Assembly (NCBI GenBank): GCA_022225965.2
Contig: JAKJXP020000023.1
Coordinates: forward strand, 372,001-436,000
Origin: Diatrype stigma
Taxonomy: Eukaryota; Ascomycota; Sordariomycetes; Xylariales; Diatrypaceae
Length of the DNA: 64,000 nt
Direction: 5' to 3'
Under the pieces are notes generated by a model, which worked only from the letters and a program-made list of their open reading frames with translations, was not told the DNA's origin and made no database searches. Position numbers and translations under genes: made by a program. Shown one piece after another: positions 46,500 to 60,055 of this stretch (within the stretch, counting starts at the first letter, position 1; each line of letters opens with the position of its first letter).

Positions 46500-49400
46500 T
46501 TAAAAGAACTTGCCGTAAATGTGGTATATTATTCGATATTCGAACATTTTGTTTTAAATACGTTTACGCTAATTTTTATATATTAAAAACCATTATTACT
46601 TTATTAAAGCTTTCGTTCGTTAAAAATATAAACGATAAAAATAACAAAGTAAGCATATATTATAAGAACGACTATCCGGTAATCATTATACGTTCCAAAC
46701 GTATAAGCCCTTAAAATCCGTTAGCAAAACATATTTATTTAAAGATTATAATTTAAACAATATAAGGCGAATTAATTATATATATAAATACCGGCGCATT
46801 TTATTAACTTGTAGCAAAAAATTGATTTAAAAAATACGTAATGAATTATATTAAAAAATCCGTTAAAAATTACGAAGCCATTATAACCGGAAGTATCGAA
46901 GGTAATATTAAACTTATTAAAAAAGCAATATTTATAATCGATATCCCATATATATTAATATACGGTTAAAATATTATAATATGCGTTGCAATTATTGCAT
47001 AAATAATTAATAAACTTAAATTTAATTTCTTTTTGGAAAACGAATTTAATGATAAAAATGGTATATTAATTAATTATTCCAAAAAAACCCTTATTATGGA
47101 ATTTTATTAAAATGCTATTATATTATTTAAAATTATTAAACGTCGAAACCTTATTAAAAAATAAATATTAATTAAAGCCATAATAATAATTCCCTTTGAA
47201 ACGATAGCAAAGATATTAGTTTTATATATTGATTTGCCGGAAATTAACGAAAAAATAGGAATTACGAGATTATATCATTTCATTGCCGGATACGCTAAAG
47301 CATTTAATGCCGCCATTAAAGCAAAAATACCAAAAATCATTCCATATATAAACAATACGAATCAATTCCAAAGGATTTAACGCAAAGCTAAGCTCGGCAT
47401 AATTATAAATTTCGATAACGACGGATATTTCATAATTACTTAAAAAAAAATTAACTTCGCCGTAATATTAAATAACATTAATTTTAATAAAATAAATAGC
47501 TAAGGCTAATATTGGTTTATAAAAGACTTTTATATTAACGATAATATATACGTAGCAATAATATTCTTTAAAGTTATAAATAATAATTTATAAAACATTA
47601 TAATTAATAAACGAAGCTTTAATTAAAAAAAACCATTACTTAATGCTAAAGCTTTAAAGAATGTAAAGTTTATTAAATCTAAAAACGGAATTAATATATG
47701 CGCAAAAAACCCTTATAAAGCAAAGGTTATTTAAAAGATCGTCGAAAATTACGATATATGGCGTAATAAAGATATAATCCAGTTATTCGAAAACGAAAAA
47801 ATAAGAGTTAAGCTTGTCGAAAACTAGCGCGATAAATACAAACCTAGGACTTTCTATTTATTAAGCGCCGAAAATGAAGCAGTCGTCGAAAAAAAATTCG
47901 GATTCATGTATAACTTAAAACGCCTCGATTAAATAAATGATTTTATTTTATTTGCAGTTTCATTATTCGTAATTTATAAACTAATTAAAAAAAAACGAAT
48001 CGGTCGATTAATAATTAATTTACGACTATTAAACGACGTTATAAAATGAAACAGTTATTTTTTATTACGTATAAAAAATTTTATAATAAAAATTAAAAAA
48101 AAGCTATATTAATGCGTCGTCGACGGCTTAGCGTTTTATTATTAATTTCCGATTCGAATTAAAAATAAGCACAAAATGGTTATTATATTTCCAAAAGGTT
48201 TCGAAATATTTAATATGGCACTTATGAGTTTTTGCAATTTAGCCGCTTTCGGTTAATGCTTTTTTGATTGCAAATTAATGCCTTATAAGAATTTCGCTAA
48301 GGCATATGATAACGATATTATTATTTATAGCGACTTTTTTAGTAATTATTGCAACTATTTGCGTAAAATATTCGCATTATTCGATAAAATCGATTTTTTT
48401 TTTAATTTAAAAAAATCTTTTATCGGATATTCCTTAATTAAGTTGCTCGGTTTTTAAATCGACGCGTCCGGAACGTCGATAACCCCTAATAGATTTAACG
48501 CTATTCGAAAGTTTAAATTCTTTATTATATTAAACGCAATTAAGTATTATATCGATATAATCGTTTTTTTCCGCAAATATGTTTTATGATATTAACAAAA
48601 GATCCTTTTTTTTTAATTAAGAAAGACAGAAATGTTGTTAAACGTAAAAAAAAAGAACCTTATTTTTAAGTTATAAACCGTACGAAAGAAATAAATAGCG
48701 AAATAAACGTTTAAATTAAAATACATTAAGCGCGAAGCGTTTAATATATTATAAATACAGCTATATAACGATTCCGTTTTAATTCATTAGAATTACGACC
48801 GAGTTATATTCGTAAAAATAAATACGTTAAAACAACGAGGCTTCGAAATTGTTATATTTTATCTTAACCAAATATAAAACGGCCAAACATTATCGATTAA
48901 TTTTATTTAACTTATTATGTTTTTATTAAAGGTCTTTATAAAAGTAAAAAAAAATTATAATGCGATTAAATTAAAAGTCGCCTGCTTAATTTGGATCATA
49001 CGAAATTAACGCATATATTTCCAGTCGTGCAAATATTCCGTTATTATCTTAATAAATTATAAAACAAATAAAGGCATTATCGAATAAAAATGGTTAATTA
49101 TATTAAACGTTATAAAAATAAATCCTCAATTAATAATAACATCCGCATATTTATTATAATTTAAGATATAGGTTTATTATATTTCCGATAAAATTAATGT
49201 CGTTTTTAATATATTGTTTAGATTATTTATAAAAGAAACCGCAAAAAATATTAAAAAAGCTAATAATCCAATTAAGTTAAAACTGAACGATATTATTAAA
49301 ACCGTCGGTTATTTCGTTGAAACATACGTAGCCATGGATCCAGAATTCCGGTAACGATTAATACAAAGCTATTTAAAGGATATTAAATGATTAAGACTAA

Positions 49401-50830
49401 AGAATACGTTAATTAATTTTAATATAAGCCGTTAAGGTAAGTAATATAGGCATATTATCGTTAACGACTTTATTTATTACGTTTTTTTATTTAATTAACG
49501 AAATCTTTGTATATTTTTAAATTATATAGCAAACGTATTTAAATTAATTTACGACGAGAAATATTATTTCGGCTTTAAACGCATGCTTTAAAATTTCGAA
49601 GGACTTATTATTTACGGATTAATCCGTAAGGTATTAAATTATATGAAACATTGCTTTTAATGCATAATTAACAAAACGAATATACAAAAAAAACTAAAAG
49701 AATTTATGCTTATTAATAGCCCAGCCATTCCTTATTATACCGTTACCTGGGATTTTATTATGGAATTGCTAAAAGTATTATTTCTTAATATATTATAAAT
49801 AAAAACCGGTTTTATTACGTTTAATGCATTGATGGTTATTATTTATAAATTCAATAAGAAAATTATTTTCTTATTAGGCCATATAAAATATACGGCAAAG
49901 AATTGGGCCCATGTTCTTGGTATAGCACTAATACTTTACGATTAGGATTGGCCGAAAAAAACAATATCGGATCGAAATAGGAAGTTTATTTTAAAATTAT
50001 GGCAAATATTCTTTTTAAGGTTAAGCATTAAGTTAGCCTTTTTAATTAATTGGTACGCATAAACCAATAATTAAATAAAGCAACGAAATAAGGACATTAA
50101 AATAATTATTCGGTATTACGCCAATTAAAGCAATAAACCTTAAATATTTATTATACCAATATTATAATATAATATAAATAACTTAAAATTTATCGTATTT
50201 AATAGGTTATTTAATAAAATAATTATAAGCTTTAAATTTAATTCCATAATGTTTATATTAAACCTATTTAAAGATATAATTAATTTCGATACTATACGAC
50301 AATATTACCAAAAAAAAACCAAAATAACTATTAATTTCGCAGCTGCAAACTTTAAGATCCGATATAACAAAACTAAACGCCAGATTAATTTCAATATAAA
50401 TAACCAAATATATCTTAAGCTGCATAAAGGTTATAATTTTTAAAAAAAGCTATTACGCAAATGGTTATAACAACGATTCGAATTTTGGATAATTATCGAG
50501 AAAATAAGCGACTTAACATACAAACTTAATTTCTTACGCCATTAAAAAGCATACAATACGATTTCGATTAATTAATTAATTCCCGTTTTTAAAAATAAAG
50601 ACCTTTTTAATCGGAAATAGTTATAAGCCGAAGCGGTTATCGTTAAAAACGACGACGATAAATAAAAATCATACGAAATTAAGAAGTTAATAAATAAACG
50701 CGTTATATTAGCAAACCATAAACCGAAAATCCAATATTTAATACAATAAAAAACATACGACGCGTAATATAACGAATAGTATCCGTACGAATTGTTTATA
50801 TAAAACGCTTTAATACTAATCGAAAAATAC
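46500..50830 (+). pseudogene. Degenerate Gypsy pol: PR, RT, RNase H, integrase, chromodomain
   Basis: Frames are interrupted by many stops, but the motifs can be followed. A Cys-Cys knuckle (CRKCG) lies near 46510. The protease motif near 46782 reads YINTGA where the family has DTGA. The RT spans about 47930-48590, with FPKGFE near 48193 and the YxDD box read as YDNDIIIYSD near 48304. RNase H remains lie near 48780-48870. The integrase core spans about 49740-50110, with TWDFIMEL near 49744 and ISDRNRKF near 49965. A chromodomain relic (IQYLI-KTYDA-YNE-YP) lies near 50733-50800. The Asp to Asn changes fit G-to-A mutation on this strand. No product can be made. Confidence 0.85.
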
Positions 50831-52777
50831 GATAAAGTTTATAAAACAAATTTTAAGCAGGACCTTAAGTTAATTAAAAACGTACGCTTTAACGAAAAAA
50901 TTAAGGAAATATCCAAACCAAACGATTCGGAATAGAAAATAATCGACAAAATATTACCGACAAACATAAAAATGCAATTATTAACAAGCATTTTTTAACG
51001 CAAATTATAAAGCAAACGCGTATCTGCTTAAATATCGTATCGGCCTTATTACATTAAATCCGGACGGCTTTTTATTATAAAACCATACTTTTTAATTTAT
51101 AATTCCGTAATTATTTCGTAATTTCCATTTATTACCGCAACCTTATTTTTTAATTAACTTAAATCCTAAAACATTATAAGCATTCCTATTCTTTACTTAT
51201 AATTCTTAAATTCGTTTTTCTTATAATCGCGCATTACGGGAAATAAGTTTTCGTAATCGTACGAGATTTATTCCTCGCCGTTTATACTAACAAACGCTTT
51301 CGCCCATATTAAAGGCACTTTCCATTTTTATTATACCTCCAATTAATCCGATTATATAAATCATTATTAAATAATCCAATAAGCTAAATAATTAAAAACA
51401 CAACATAAAACACCCATACGAAAATCAAGTTTTTGGTATACAAAATCGGTATAAAACATTAATAACTGGCCCCAACAAAAAGAACATCAAAAAGGATACC
51501 ATCGGACTCTTTATTGCAAGCCAACTTAAGATTAATACCTCCCGTAAGGTTAATACATCCGAAGACATTTTTAAGGCGCTATAACTTATTTAACCCGAAA
51601 TGCGCCCTAACGAATAAATAATGTAAAAAACAATAATGACCATTTTAAAAAATATTTATGTCATTTTAAAACAATATAATACAGCTAATATTAATAAACT
51701 GAACAATATTATATTACCTTAACCGATTTTAATTAAAACGTTCCGTATTTGCTATAAAATCCAATTTACCAAGTTAAAGCAAATACTTAAAGCCGTCGGC
51801 CTTATGTGGTTAATAATTCCAAATAAATTCCGCAAATTATCCATGTTTTAAAAAAGAATAAGCGCGCATAAGTATTAAAAAAAATTAATTATATAGCTTA
51901 ATAATATCAAAAATTTAACGCCAAAAGCCGTATTTCAATTAATATCCGAATTCGAAATATCCGCATTATTATTACCGTTTATACTTATACCGGCTTAAAT
52001 AAAAACCATACCACCGATAGCCCATATAAATATAAATAAAGTTATAACCTTAATCGCGGATTTAATTAAATTCGTTATCGATACCAAAAACGATATAACC
52101 GTAACGCGAATAACTTTATTTAGCCTTATTATGCAATTAAAAGAATTAAAAGATATAATACAAACCGTTAATAATAAAAACGAACGTATAGCTAAGGAAT
52201 AAATTGCTTAAACCAAGCATTTAACGGAACTCAAGACAATCCTGAAATCCATTAAGGTCGACATTTCAAAAATCCCATACTAATTAATAAGCCCGTAATT
52301 ACCGGCAAATTCTTTAATACAATTATTAATACAGTTATTAATATAATTATTAACATAATCGCCGATTTAATAAGTTCCTTTATTATAGTAATCGCAAATA
52401 TTCGCTTAATTTTAATCCTAACCTTAATAAAGCCCATAATCTTTATTAAATACGAAAAAAAAACGTAAGCATAATTAAATAACATATATAATTATAACGC
52501 TAATATAAACGGTTATTTTTTAAGATATATTATTCGGTTATTTTAATTTAATGTATTATTCTTTTTTAATTATTAATTTCCTAAAATTAACATATTTAAA
52601 TTATGGAACATTATTAACGCGCTTAAATTTAAAGAATATCATTACATAATTGAATTAAACGAAAATATAAGATACGGTAATAATATAATAAAAAACATAA
52701 TAAAGAACTAAAAAAAAAATACAAGGATTTTGGTTCGAATTGCATTATAACAAGATTAACGAAACGTTAATACATTT
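50831..52777 (+). other. 3' tail of the chromovirus, function unknown
   Basis: This segment lies between the chromodomain relic and the purine tract. It is AT-rich, with broken plus-strand frames that are Lys, Ile, Asn and Leu-rich. No domain recognised. It may be an extra 3' ORF, a piece of another element inserted before decay, or untranslated sequence. Confidence 0.4.
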
Positions 52778-52790
52778 AAAAAGGGGCCGT

Positions 52791-52949
52791 TATTAGGAAA
52801 ACAGGAGCAGTCATAATGCCACATGGCACAAACCATTAAACTAAACCACTATATTAAATAAACCTCTCCACTAAACGCGACCGGCATACTTAAGCCTAAA
52901 TAATACAACTACGTTTTTATCTCCACTCAATTGTTTCCGCTGCCTTATA
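52791..52949 (+). repeat. 3' LTR of the chromovirus
   Basis: 159 bp, from TATTAGG to CTTATA, aligned end to end with the left LTR with 22 differences, all transitions. It keeps more C than the left copy, so it is closer to the original sequence. Confidence 0.9.
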
Positions 52950-52954
52950 CGGTA
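52950..52954. repeat. Target-site duplication, right copy (CGGTA)
   Basis: It matches 43466-43470 exactly and abuts the right LTR. Confidence 0.85.
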
Positions 52955-53599
52955 ATTAAAATAAAAACGTATTAATATTATAATCCTGCCTTTAAATTTA
53001 ATATAAATTCTTTGCTTTGCGTTATAAATTTGCTTTTAAATCTTTTTTATAAATATTTTTATAGCTATTTATATTTTCGCATTTAAGAATTCCGAAGCTA
53101 ACCGTTATATTTTAGCCATGGATTCGTTATTTTTATTAATTAGTTATTATGGTATTAATATTATTTAAATTTCCAAAATCCTTTATAATTCGAATAAGTA
53201 AAGGGCCTAAATATTTAAGATATTGGCCGGCTTTTTTTTAAAAAGACTTACGGAAAAGATTAGCCTTAATTAAATCGTTTCGTAAGCTTGTTATAAATTT
53301 AATCGTTCGATTTAGCTTTGTTAATCGATAAAGCGGTTTTTTTAAATCTTTCTATAAATTAAGAATTAAGGTTATATTATAAATGGCTTAATACGTAAAA
53401 CGAAATCCGTAATTCGGAAAAAAGCGCTTTTGAAAATAACTTAAATTTTAATTTAAAAAATAACGATAAAAAAAATTACATAAAGAATAACGACGAACCA
53501 TTATATAATTTCTAATTATTAAACCAGTATTTAAAATTATTAGTTCCATTATTAAAAGATTTTATATAACGCCGAAAATAATATTTTAATTTTATTTAA

Positions 53600-55800
53600 A
53601 TTCTTATTAAGAATAAAATGTATTTAATTCTAACAAAATTCGAAAAACTTAAAGCGTAATGGTGCCTTTTTTATTATATTCGTTTTAAGAATAAAACTTA
53701 ACAAAACGGCTTCATTAAAAAGGAATCTTTCTATTGCCGCTATTATAAAAGAAAGCCCAAATTCGAATTTACGGCTAATAACGCATCTAAGGCTGGCATT
53801 AAACGCAAGCGAAAAACGGTTCGAAAGTTTATCGAATGCCGCGCGTATATTTATGCCCGTTTTTAGGAAAATAAAATCGAGATTTAAAATAATGGCCGCA
53901 GCTATTATTACGATAATCGGAAAGATATGGACCGTATTAAAATGGCTAAGGATTTTAAGCGCTAAATTAAGGAATAATTTCGTACTTAATAAACTCCGAA
54001 GCAAATTAAAGACCAGCTTTCCGGTAAATAAGGTTTTTCAGAAATCCGTAAAGCTTTAAAAGCATCGGATTCGAAATACGTTTTAACCTCCGATATTAAA
54101 AACATTCGCAATAAATTCCGTTTAAAATTCGGCCCGAATGAATTGCTTTTAATTCGGTTATTATTAGTAAATGCGAATAATCGTAATAATAAAAAAGCCC
54201 AATTCGTTAAAGTTAAAAAGTAATTTAAGAAATTTACTTAGCAATATTATTAATATATTTGCATTACTGCCATATATAACGGTACGTCTTTAATAGGCTT
54301 TATATAGGCTCGTTAGGCATTTTTATAAATCTTAACTTACGGTACGTTTTTTGCTTTAATGGATTTTATATATAATATTACCTTTTTTAAATAATCGTAA
54401 TATCTTTTTATACTTTTCGTCCGTAATAAATACGATAATTGGATTTTATGTGTTTTTTTTTATCTTAAAAACCAAAATAGCACTATAATTACCAAGACTT
54501 TACGTATTATTATCGACTGAAATGGTAGCTTTTTACGAAGCTAAAAGCTTAAATATATATTAACAAATAATTCCGTTACCGAATAAATAAGAATACGGCA
54601 AGCATTTATTATTAATTACGATAAAAATACGAATAAGGTTTTTTTTATATTTGAAATTTAATACCTTTTATATATTCGTTACTATAAGGAAATACTCTTT
54701 CGACGATGCCGAAATAAAAGCCTTTTTAAAGAAATATATAAATACATATTAAAAGCATTATACATCCGTAAAACCAAATATGGCTATTTGGAATTTATTA
54801 ATCGTGCTATTACCGTTTATTAAAAAGCCGGTAATAAAGTTAATATTACATATTTGCGGCATAAATAACGGGCAAATATAAAGAAATAGGTTTATTAATT
54901 TCGTGTAAAAATTCCTTTGCTTTTTTAATGTGTTATTACGAACCTTATTAAAACGTAACATTTCAAATTAAAATCCCAAGGAATTAAGTAATAATTATTT
55001 AATAATAACACTTTTTTAAAAAGGGTCGTTACGGTTTAGCATGACGAAAAAAACATATTGGCCAAAACCGAAGCTTTCGGCAATAAGGCTCGGAAAAGCT
55101 AGTTTCCATTTCTTATTAATTTTCCTAATTAGGATTTCGAAGCGTTGTTTTTTATAATAATAAATAAGGTAAAAAAGTAATATCAAATTGCTTAATAAGC
55201 TTTAAAAAATGGGAATAAAAAGAATTTAACATATTGCGAGAAAAATGTTATTATTCTTAAATATAACGACGTAAAAAAACATTCTTAACTTTTATCGTTA
55301 AATAATTCGAAACTTGTTTTAATGCTTTATTATTCGTATTATTGGTATTATAAATAATAATTTCCGTATAAATACATTTTTTTTATTAATTCCTATTTAA
55401 GCTTTTAACGAAGCAGCATTTTGCTTAATTAATTTATATGTAAAAAAATAACGACTTTAATTTATATTACGAAATTAAGGAACCTTTTTACGATAAGGCC
55501 ATAAACCATATTATCAGCATTTCCCGTTAACGAAAGATTAATTTCGGGGAAATTATTAACGGCTTTTAAAAAAACCTATATAAAGCTTACGAATTATTGC
55601 AATAAACGTTTATGGCATTTTCGAAATATAAAGCAAAAATGAAAGCATTAAAGCAGTAATATCGTATAGCGTTAAATTTAGTAAAATAATTTAACGTTTA
55701 AAATTTGGATGTAAATATTACGGAAAAAGAAAATAGCGGAGAAAATAACGAAGAATAATACGTATTAAGATAAATAAACTAAATAAATTTAATAAAATAT
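53600..55800 (+). pseudogene. Mutator-like (MULE) transposase relic
   Basis: Plus-strand broken frames resemble the fungal MULE/Hop transposases. Near 53720 there is a FAR1-like Cys-rich start (FYCRYYKRKPKF, later FIECRAYIYARF). Near 54358 comes the first catalytic region, LMDFIYN in place of the usual DST-N, followed by NKYDNWIL-C-FFYLKN, the typical G-W-P-AFF strand. Near 54560 the second region reads ILTNNSVTE in place of LTDDSAAE. Stops are frequent, and both Asp changes fit RIP. I could not identify terminal inverted repeats or a target duplication, so the limits are approximate. Family assignment rests on pattern recognition, not alignment. Confidence 0.65.
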
Positions 55801-56379
55801 GGGATTAATTAAGTAAGTTCTTTTTAAATATTATAATATAACATGCCTTAATTAGGAATTAAATAAGTTTTTTATAAAGGTATGGCTTTTATTTAGGAGG
55901 CTTATTACGTAAACGGCACGTAATCGGCGACCAAGCGCCGCATTAAGGGCTAAGGCCCATAAAAAAAACTCTGCATATTTTTAAGAATTATAATTAAAAA
56001 TAATCTTATATATTTTTTTAAAATAGCTTCGCTTATGCTTAATTATTACGTTATTAGCTTTTAATTATTTATATTCTTATAATTTTTTAGCTTTTTATTC
56101 GATACTTAACGTAATAACTAATACGAATAAAGCTAACCGTAACCTTCGAAGCAAAACGGCCATAACGGACGATATAAAAGAAAATCCTTAGCGTCAAATC
56201 GCCGCCGAATCGGGCGAAAAGCGACATACGAGCGACGAAAACGAAAAAGCGATACCCGTTATTTTGCAAAACGAAAAAAAACCGTTAATAACCGCTTAAC
56301 GTTAAAACAATAAAGGGAATCCGGTACGCAAGAATTCTTTAAATTACGGAAATTCCGAAAGCACTTTTATATGCGTAAT
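55801..56379. other. AT-rich spacer, unassigned
   Basis: It lies between the MULE relic and the plus-strand Gypsy relic and might contain the latter's 5' LTR. Bases 56040-56100 weakly resemble 60005-60060, but the match is not good enough to call an LTR. Confidence 0.3.
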
Positions 56380-59300
56380 CGGTAATTAATCGTCGCCGGA
56401 TCACATTATAAACGACCTTACTTTTATTACGAGCCAGGAAATTATTCGATTATTAATCGAATTAAAAGCGAAACGTACTTAAAACGAAAAAAAACGGAAC
56501 CTGCGTACCGAATAAATCGCGAAAAATAAAATAAAACGAAAAAAATTAATCGCCTTCGTTACCGCATAATATACAAATAAAACCTTACGAAACGATAAAT
56601 TTCCGAAATATTTAGGCCGAATATTTAACGAACGGTTTACGATATAAAAAAAAAAGAAATAAATTATTTTTATTATCGAAACTAACGTTATCGAAAAATT
56701 AAGGCAAATTAAAGTAATATATATATATTAAATTACGGGCCGTATAAAAAACGACTTTTAGGCTAAATAACGATCGTATTGCGACAGTATAAAAAAAAGC
56801 GTCGTTAAAACGGCGCTTAAAAATTTATAATTTTTCGTTAAAAGGAAACATATAAATTCCGAATACGTAATGCGTACGTTTCGAAATGCATTCGAAAACT
56901 TACGTTAAGGCGATAAGTCGCCGATAAAATTTTTTATTACGTAACGAATTTATTAAGTTAACATAAAAGGGCCGGAATTGGATTTTTAATAAAAAAAACC
57001 CGCATTTAGCGCATTATTTTTATTACCGTTTATAGCCTGCATTAAAAACGAAAATATTAAAGCAAAAAATTATATTAAAGCAGCTTTTTACCGTAATAAC
57101 GAATGCTAATCGGATTTAATAGGTTTAATGCAAAAGCTAAGTTTTAAAAGTAAAGCAACGCAAAAATAAACGGCCATATAATAACGCTTTTTTAAAGTCC
57201 AAAAAAAACAAAATGCTTAGCGTTAAAACGCTTAACGCTTAAAAAAAGCGAAGCAAAAACGACTAATAAAGAAATTCCGAATGCCGAATAAATTCCGACC
57301 GTAACAAATCGGTTTAATAATAAAAACGAAAAAGGCTATTAGTAACGTATTGGAATTGCGAAAAAAAGGAATATCGAATTATTGCTTACAAGAAAAAAAA
57401 AAACGTTCGGAGCTTCCATTTCGATTAAAAGGCGAAAAGGCGCCGCCGGACGTATCCAAAGCTATTTTTTTCGCAGCCGTCCAAAACTTTATTTAATACG
57501 ACGATTTTAATATTAATTCGGAATCGAAAAATGACTTATCGAAATAAACGCTTACGTATAATTTATTTCGGCGGAACTTTTACGTACGGTCGGCATAGGT
57601 CCGCCGTTTCGAAAAGCCGTAACCGTATTTCCGAAAAAAGGCGCGACGCTTATTACGGTAGGAATTAATTTAAATATAAGGGCTTAGGTTAATATAATAA
57701 GCCGGCGTTTCGTTAAAAAAAAAAGCTTTAACCGGTTGCCGTTGCATAATCGAAGCTATTAAGGGCCAATGGCGTTTTTATTAAATACTACGGAATATAC
57801 GAGTTCGACGTAAAAATAATAAACGCAGTAAGAAAAAAATAAAGGTTTTATTAGTTATTTTTTACGATTCGTCGCGACCGTAAGACGCTTAATTTTTTTT
57901 TGTCCCGTCCTGGCATAAGGCGATTAAGAATGGTATTAAAAACGGCCACTTATTAGTAAACGTTCGGCGGTTTAAAGGAGATCGACGGCGAAAAGTTAGC
58001 CGAATTTGTTTTTATAAATAAACCGGCTTATTAAATAAATTTAATCGGGTTCGAAAACGATCGAAATATTCCTGAATTCGGCGAAAATAGCGCCGAAAAA
58101 ACGGTCGTATTGCTAAACTGCTTAAAGGATTTTAAAAATATATATTCCGAAAAAAAAACGAAAGCCTATTTAATTTTGAAACAAGCAAAATACGCCATCG
58201 ACCTTATATTAAAATAGTCATTTTTTATTACGGGTCCGATTTATTTTATATCGAAGCCTTAATGGAAAAAATTCGAAACGTACTTAAAAAAGTATTTAAT
58301 AATAAGGCGCATTTAAAAATTTAAATTCGAAATTATAATTCCGATATTATTCGTTTTAAAAAAAAAAGGGCGCATTTCGTTTATGCGTAAATTATAAAGC
58401 GTTAAATAAGGTAACGATTAAGAACCGTTATTTTTTGCTTTTAATTTCGGAAATTATAAGCCGATTAAGTTTCGTTAAGATCTTTATTAAGCTTAATTTA
58501 AAAAATGCTTATTATAGGATTCGCATTAAAAAAGGCAATAAATAAAAGATTATTTTTCGTATGCGTTATAAATAATTTAAATATATTATTATGCCGTTTA
58601 AATTAACGAATGCCCCGGTTATTTTTTAAGCTTATATATATAAGGCCCTAACCGAATTAATAAATAAAATTTACGTAATATATTTGGATAATATTGTTAT
58701 CTTTTCGGAAAACGAAAAAAAACATGCGATGCATTTTCGATTAATTCACGAACGTTTGCGAAAATATTAATTATTCGTAAAGCTATTTAAATGCGAGTTT
58801 TTTTAAAAAGAAATTTCGTTTTTAGGATTTATTATAAATACCGACGGAATTAAAATAAATCCGAATAGGATTGCCGTTATATAGCAGTAGCCGTATTTTA
58901 AATCGGTTCGAAATATTTAAGTATTTATAGGATTTATTAATTTTTATAAGAAGTTTATATTTAGTTATTTCAAAATTACCGCGCCAATTATAGCGCTTTT
59001 AAAGAAAAAAACGCGGCAACGAATCTTTTAATAGCCAAACGAAGCGAAAGCGGCTTTTATAAAGCTATAGGGCGCCTTTTAATCGGCGATTATGCTCCGA
59101 TATTGGAACTATATTAAAAAAATAAAAATAAAAACGAATGCATCCTTAAAAGCGATTTCCGGAATTTTATTTTAATTGCATAATAATAAATAAAAATCCG
59201 TTATTTTTTAATTACGAAAATTTATAAATACCGAAACGTAATAAAAAACGGATTAATAAGAACTTTTGATTATAATCGAAAATTTAAAGCATTGGCGCTA

Positions 59301-59640
59301 TTTTTTGGAGAAAACCGAATAAAAGTTTTCCGTATTTATAAACCATAAAGCTTTGCGAAGGGTTATCGACGTTTCGGCGAAAGACCTTCGAAATAAGTTA
59401 GTCCGTTAGGTATATAGGCTATTTTAATTCGATTTTAACTTACAATATAAGTCGGAAATTATAAATCCAGCTAACGAACCTAATCGGCAATCGGATTATA
59501 TATTTAAGCCGATTTATTTCGGTAACGTATTATTTATTTTAACGAAAAAGCTCCATTTTACGGAAAAGCTGTTAATCGAAATAAAGCAGGTATTGGCAAA
59601 TTAAAACCATAATTATTATTACGGGCTGTTAGCTTCGTTT
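56380..59640 (+). mobile_element. Gypsy relic with gag, RT and RNase H, no integrase seen
   Basis: Broken plus-strand frames. A Lys/Glu-rich gag-like region spans about 56380-57400. The RT spans about 58200-59000, with MPFKLTNAPVIF near 58591 (family MPFGLTNAPATF) and YLDNIVIFSE near 58684 (family YLDD). RNase H follows near 59128-59460, with KTNAS for the usual TDAS and a final NPANEPNRQSDY for NPADAPSRRPDY. After that the frame ends, and a purine-rich tract (59678-59703) and LTR-like sequence follow, leaving no room for an integrase. The element is truncated, deleted or interrupted. Confidence 0.75.
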
Positions 59641-59738
59641 CGGAAATCCGAATTCCATTAGCTATGTAAAATTCTAAGCTAAGAAAAGAAAGGAAAGGAA
59701 AAAGCAAAACAAAGAAGCTATGGGCTTTTGCTATGGGT

Positions 59739-60055
59739 TGTTATTACAGGACCCACTTATATATTAATGCCGTTCTGTTTCCTTATTTCTTATTTCTTTT
59801 TATTATTTATAACTATCGTAACATTATTCCCTTTTTTAAAAAAGCTTCGTTCCGGAGCTTTTTCCTTTAAGAGTATTTTGCAAAAAGGGAAGTTCGGCCG
59901 GGGCTCGAATGCAAATGCTTTCCAAATAACGAAGGGATATTTTCGGTTTTACGCATTTCGCCATTATATTATCGGGCTTTTATTACTTAAATATATAACG
60001 TTATGCGCTTTTTATATTTACTTATTAATATAATTTTTTATAAAGTTCGCTTATA
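59739..60055. repeat. LTR-like segment between two opposing Gypsy relics
   Basis: It starts TGTTATTACAGGACCC. It is flanked on the left by a plus-strand purine tract (59678-59703) and on the right by a pyrimidine tract (60070-60084) that would be the purine tract of the minus-strand element. It keeps normal TG and CA dinucleotides, unlike its surroundings, and one 101-codon frame stays open across it. Which element owns it cannot be told because no second copy lies in the window. Confidence 0.4.

Larger units (their letters stand above)
43471..52949 (+). mobile_element. Complete but RIP-inactivated Gypsy chromovirus
   Basis: A 9.5-kb LTR retrotransposon, plus orientation, bounded by two 159-bp LTRs and a 5-bp target duplication CGGTA. 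A primer-binding-site candidate beginning TGGTAGC follows the left LTR (43631), and a purine-rich tract AAAAAGGGG (52778-52786) precedes the right one. Internal remnants run in Gypsy order: protease, reverse transcriptase, RNase H, integrase and a chromodomain, the last marking it as a chromovirus. About 2.7 kb before the protease should hold gag, but it is too decayed to read. About 1.9 kb between chromodomain and right LTR has no assigned function. All frames are broken. Confidence 0.9.

Noticed and set aside
53630..54059. A 124-codon minus-strand ORF and a 68-codon plus-strand ORF in the MULE relic
   Set aside because: The minus frame is the reverse of the transposase remnant; the plus frame is only one unbroken piece of the same pseudogene.
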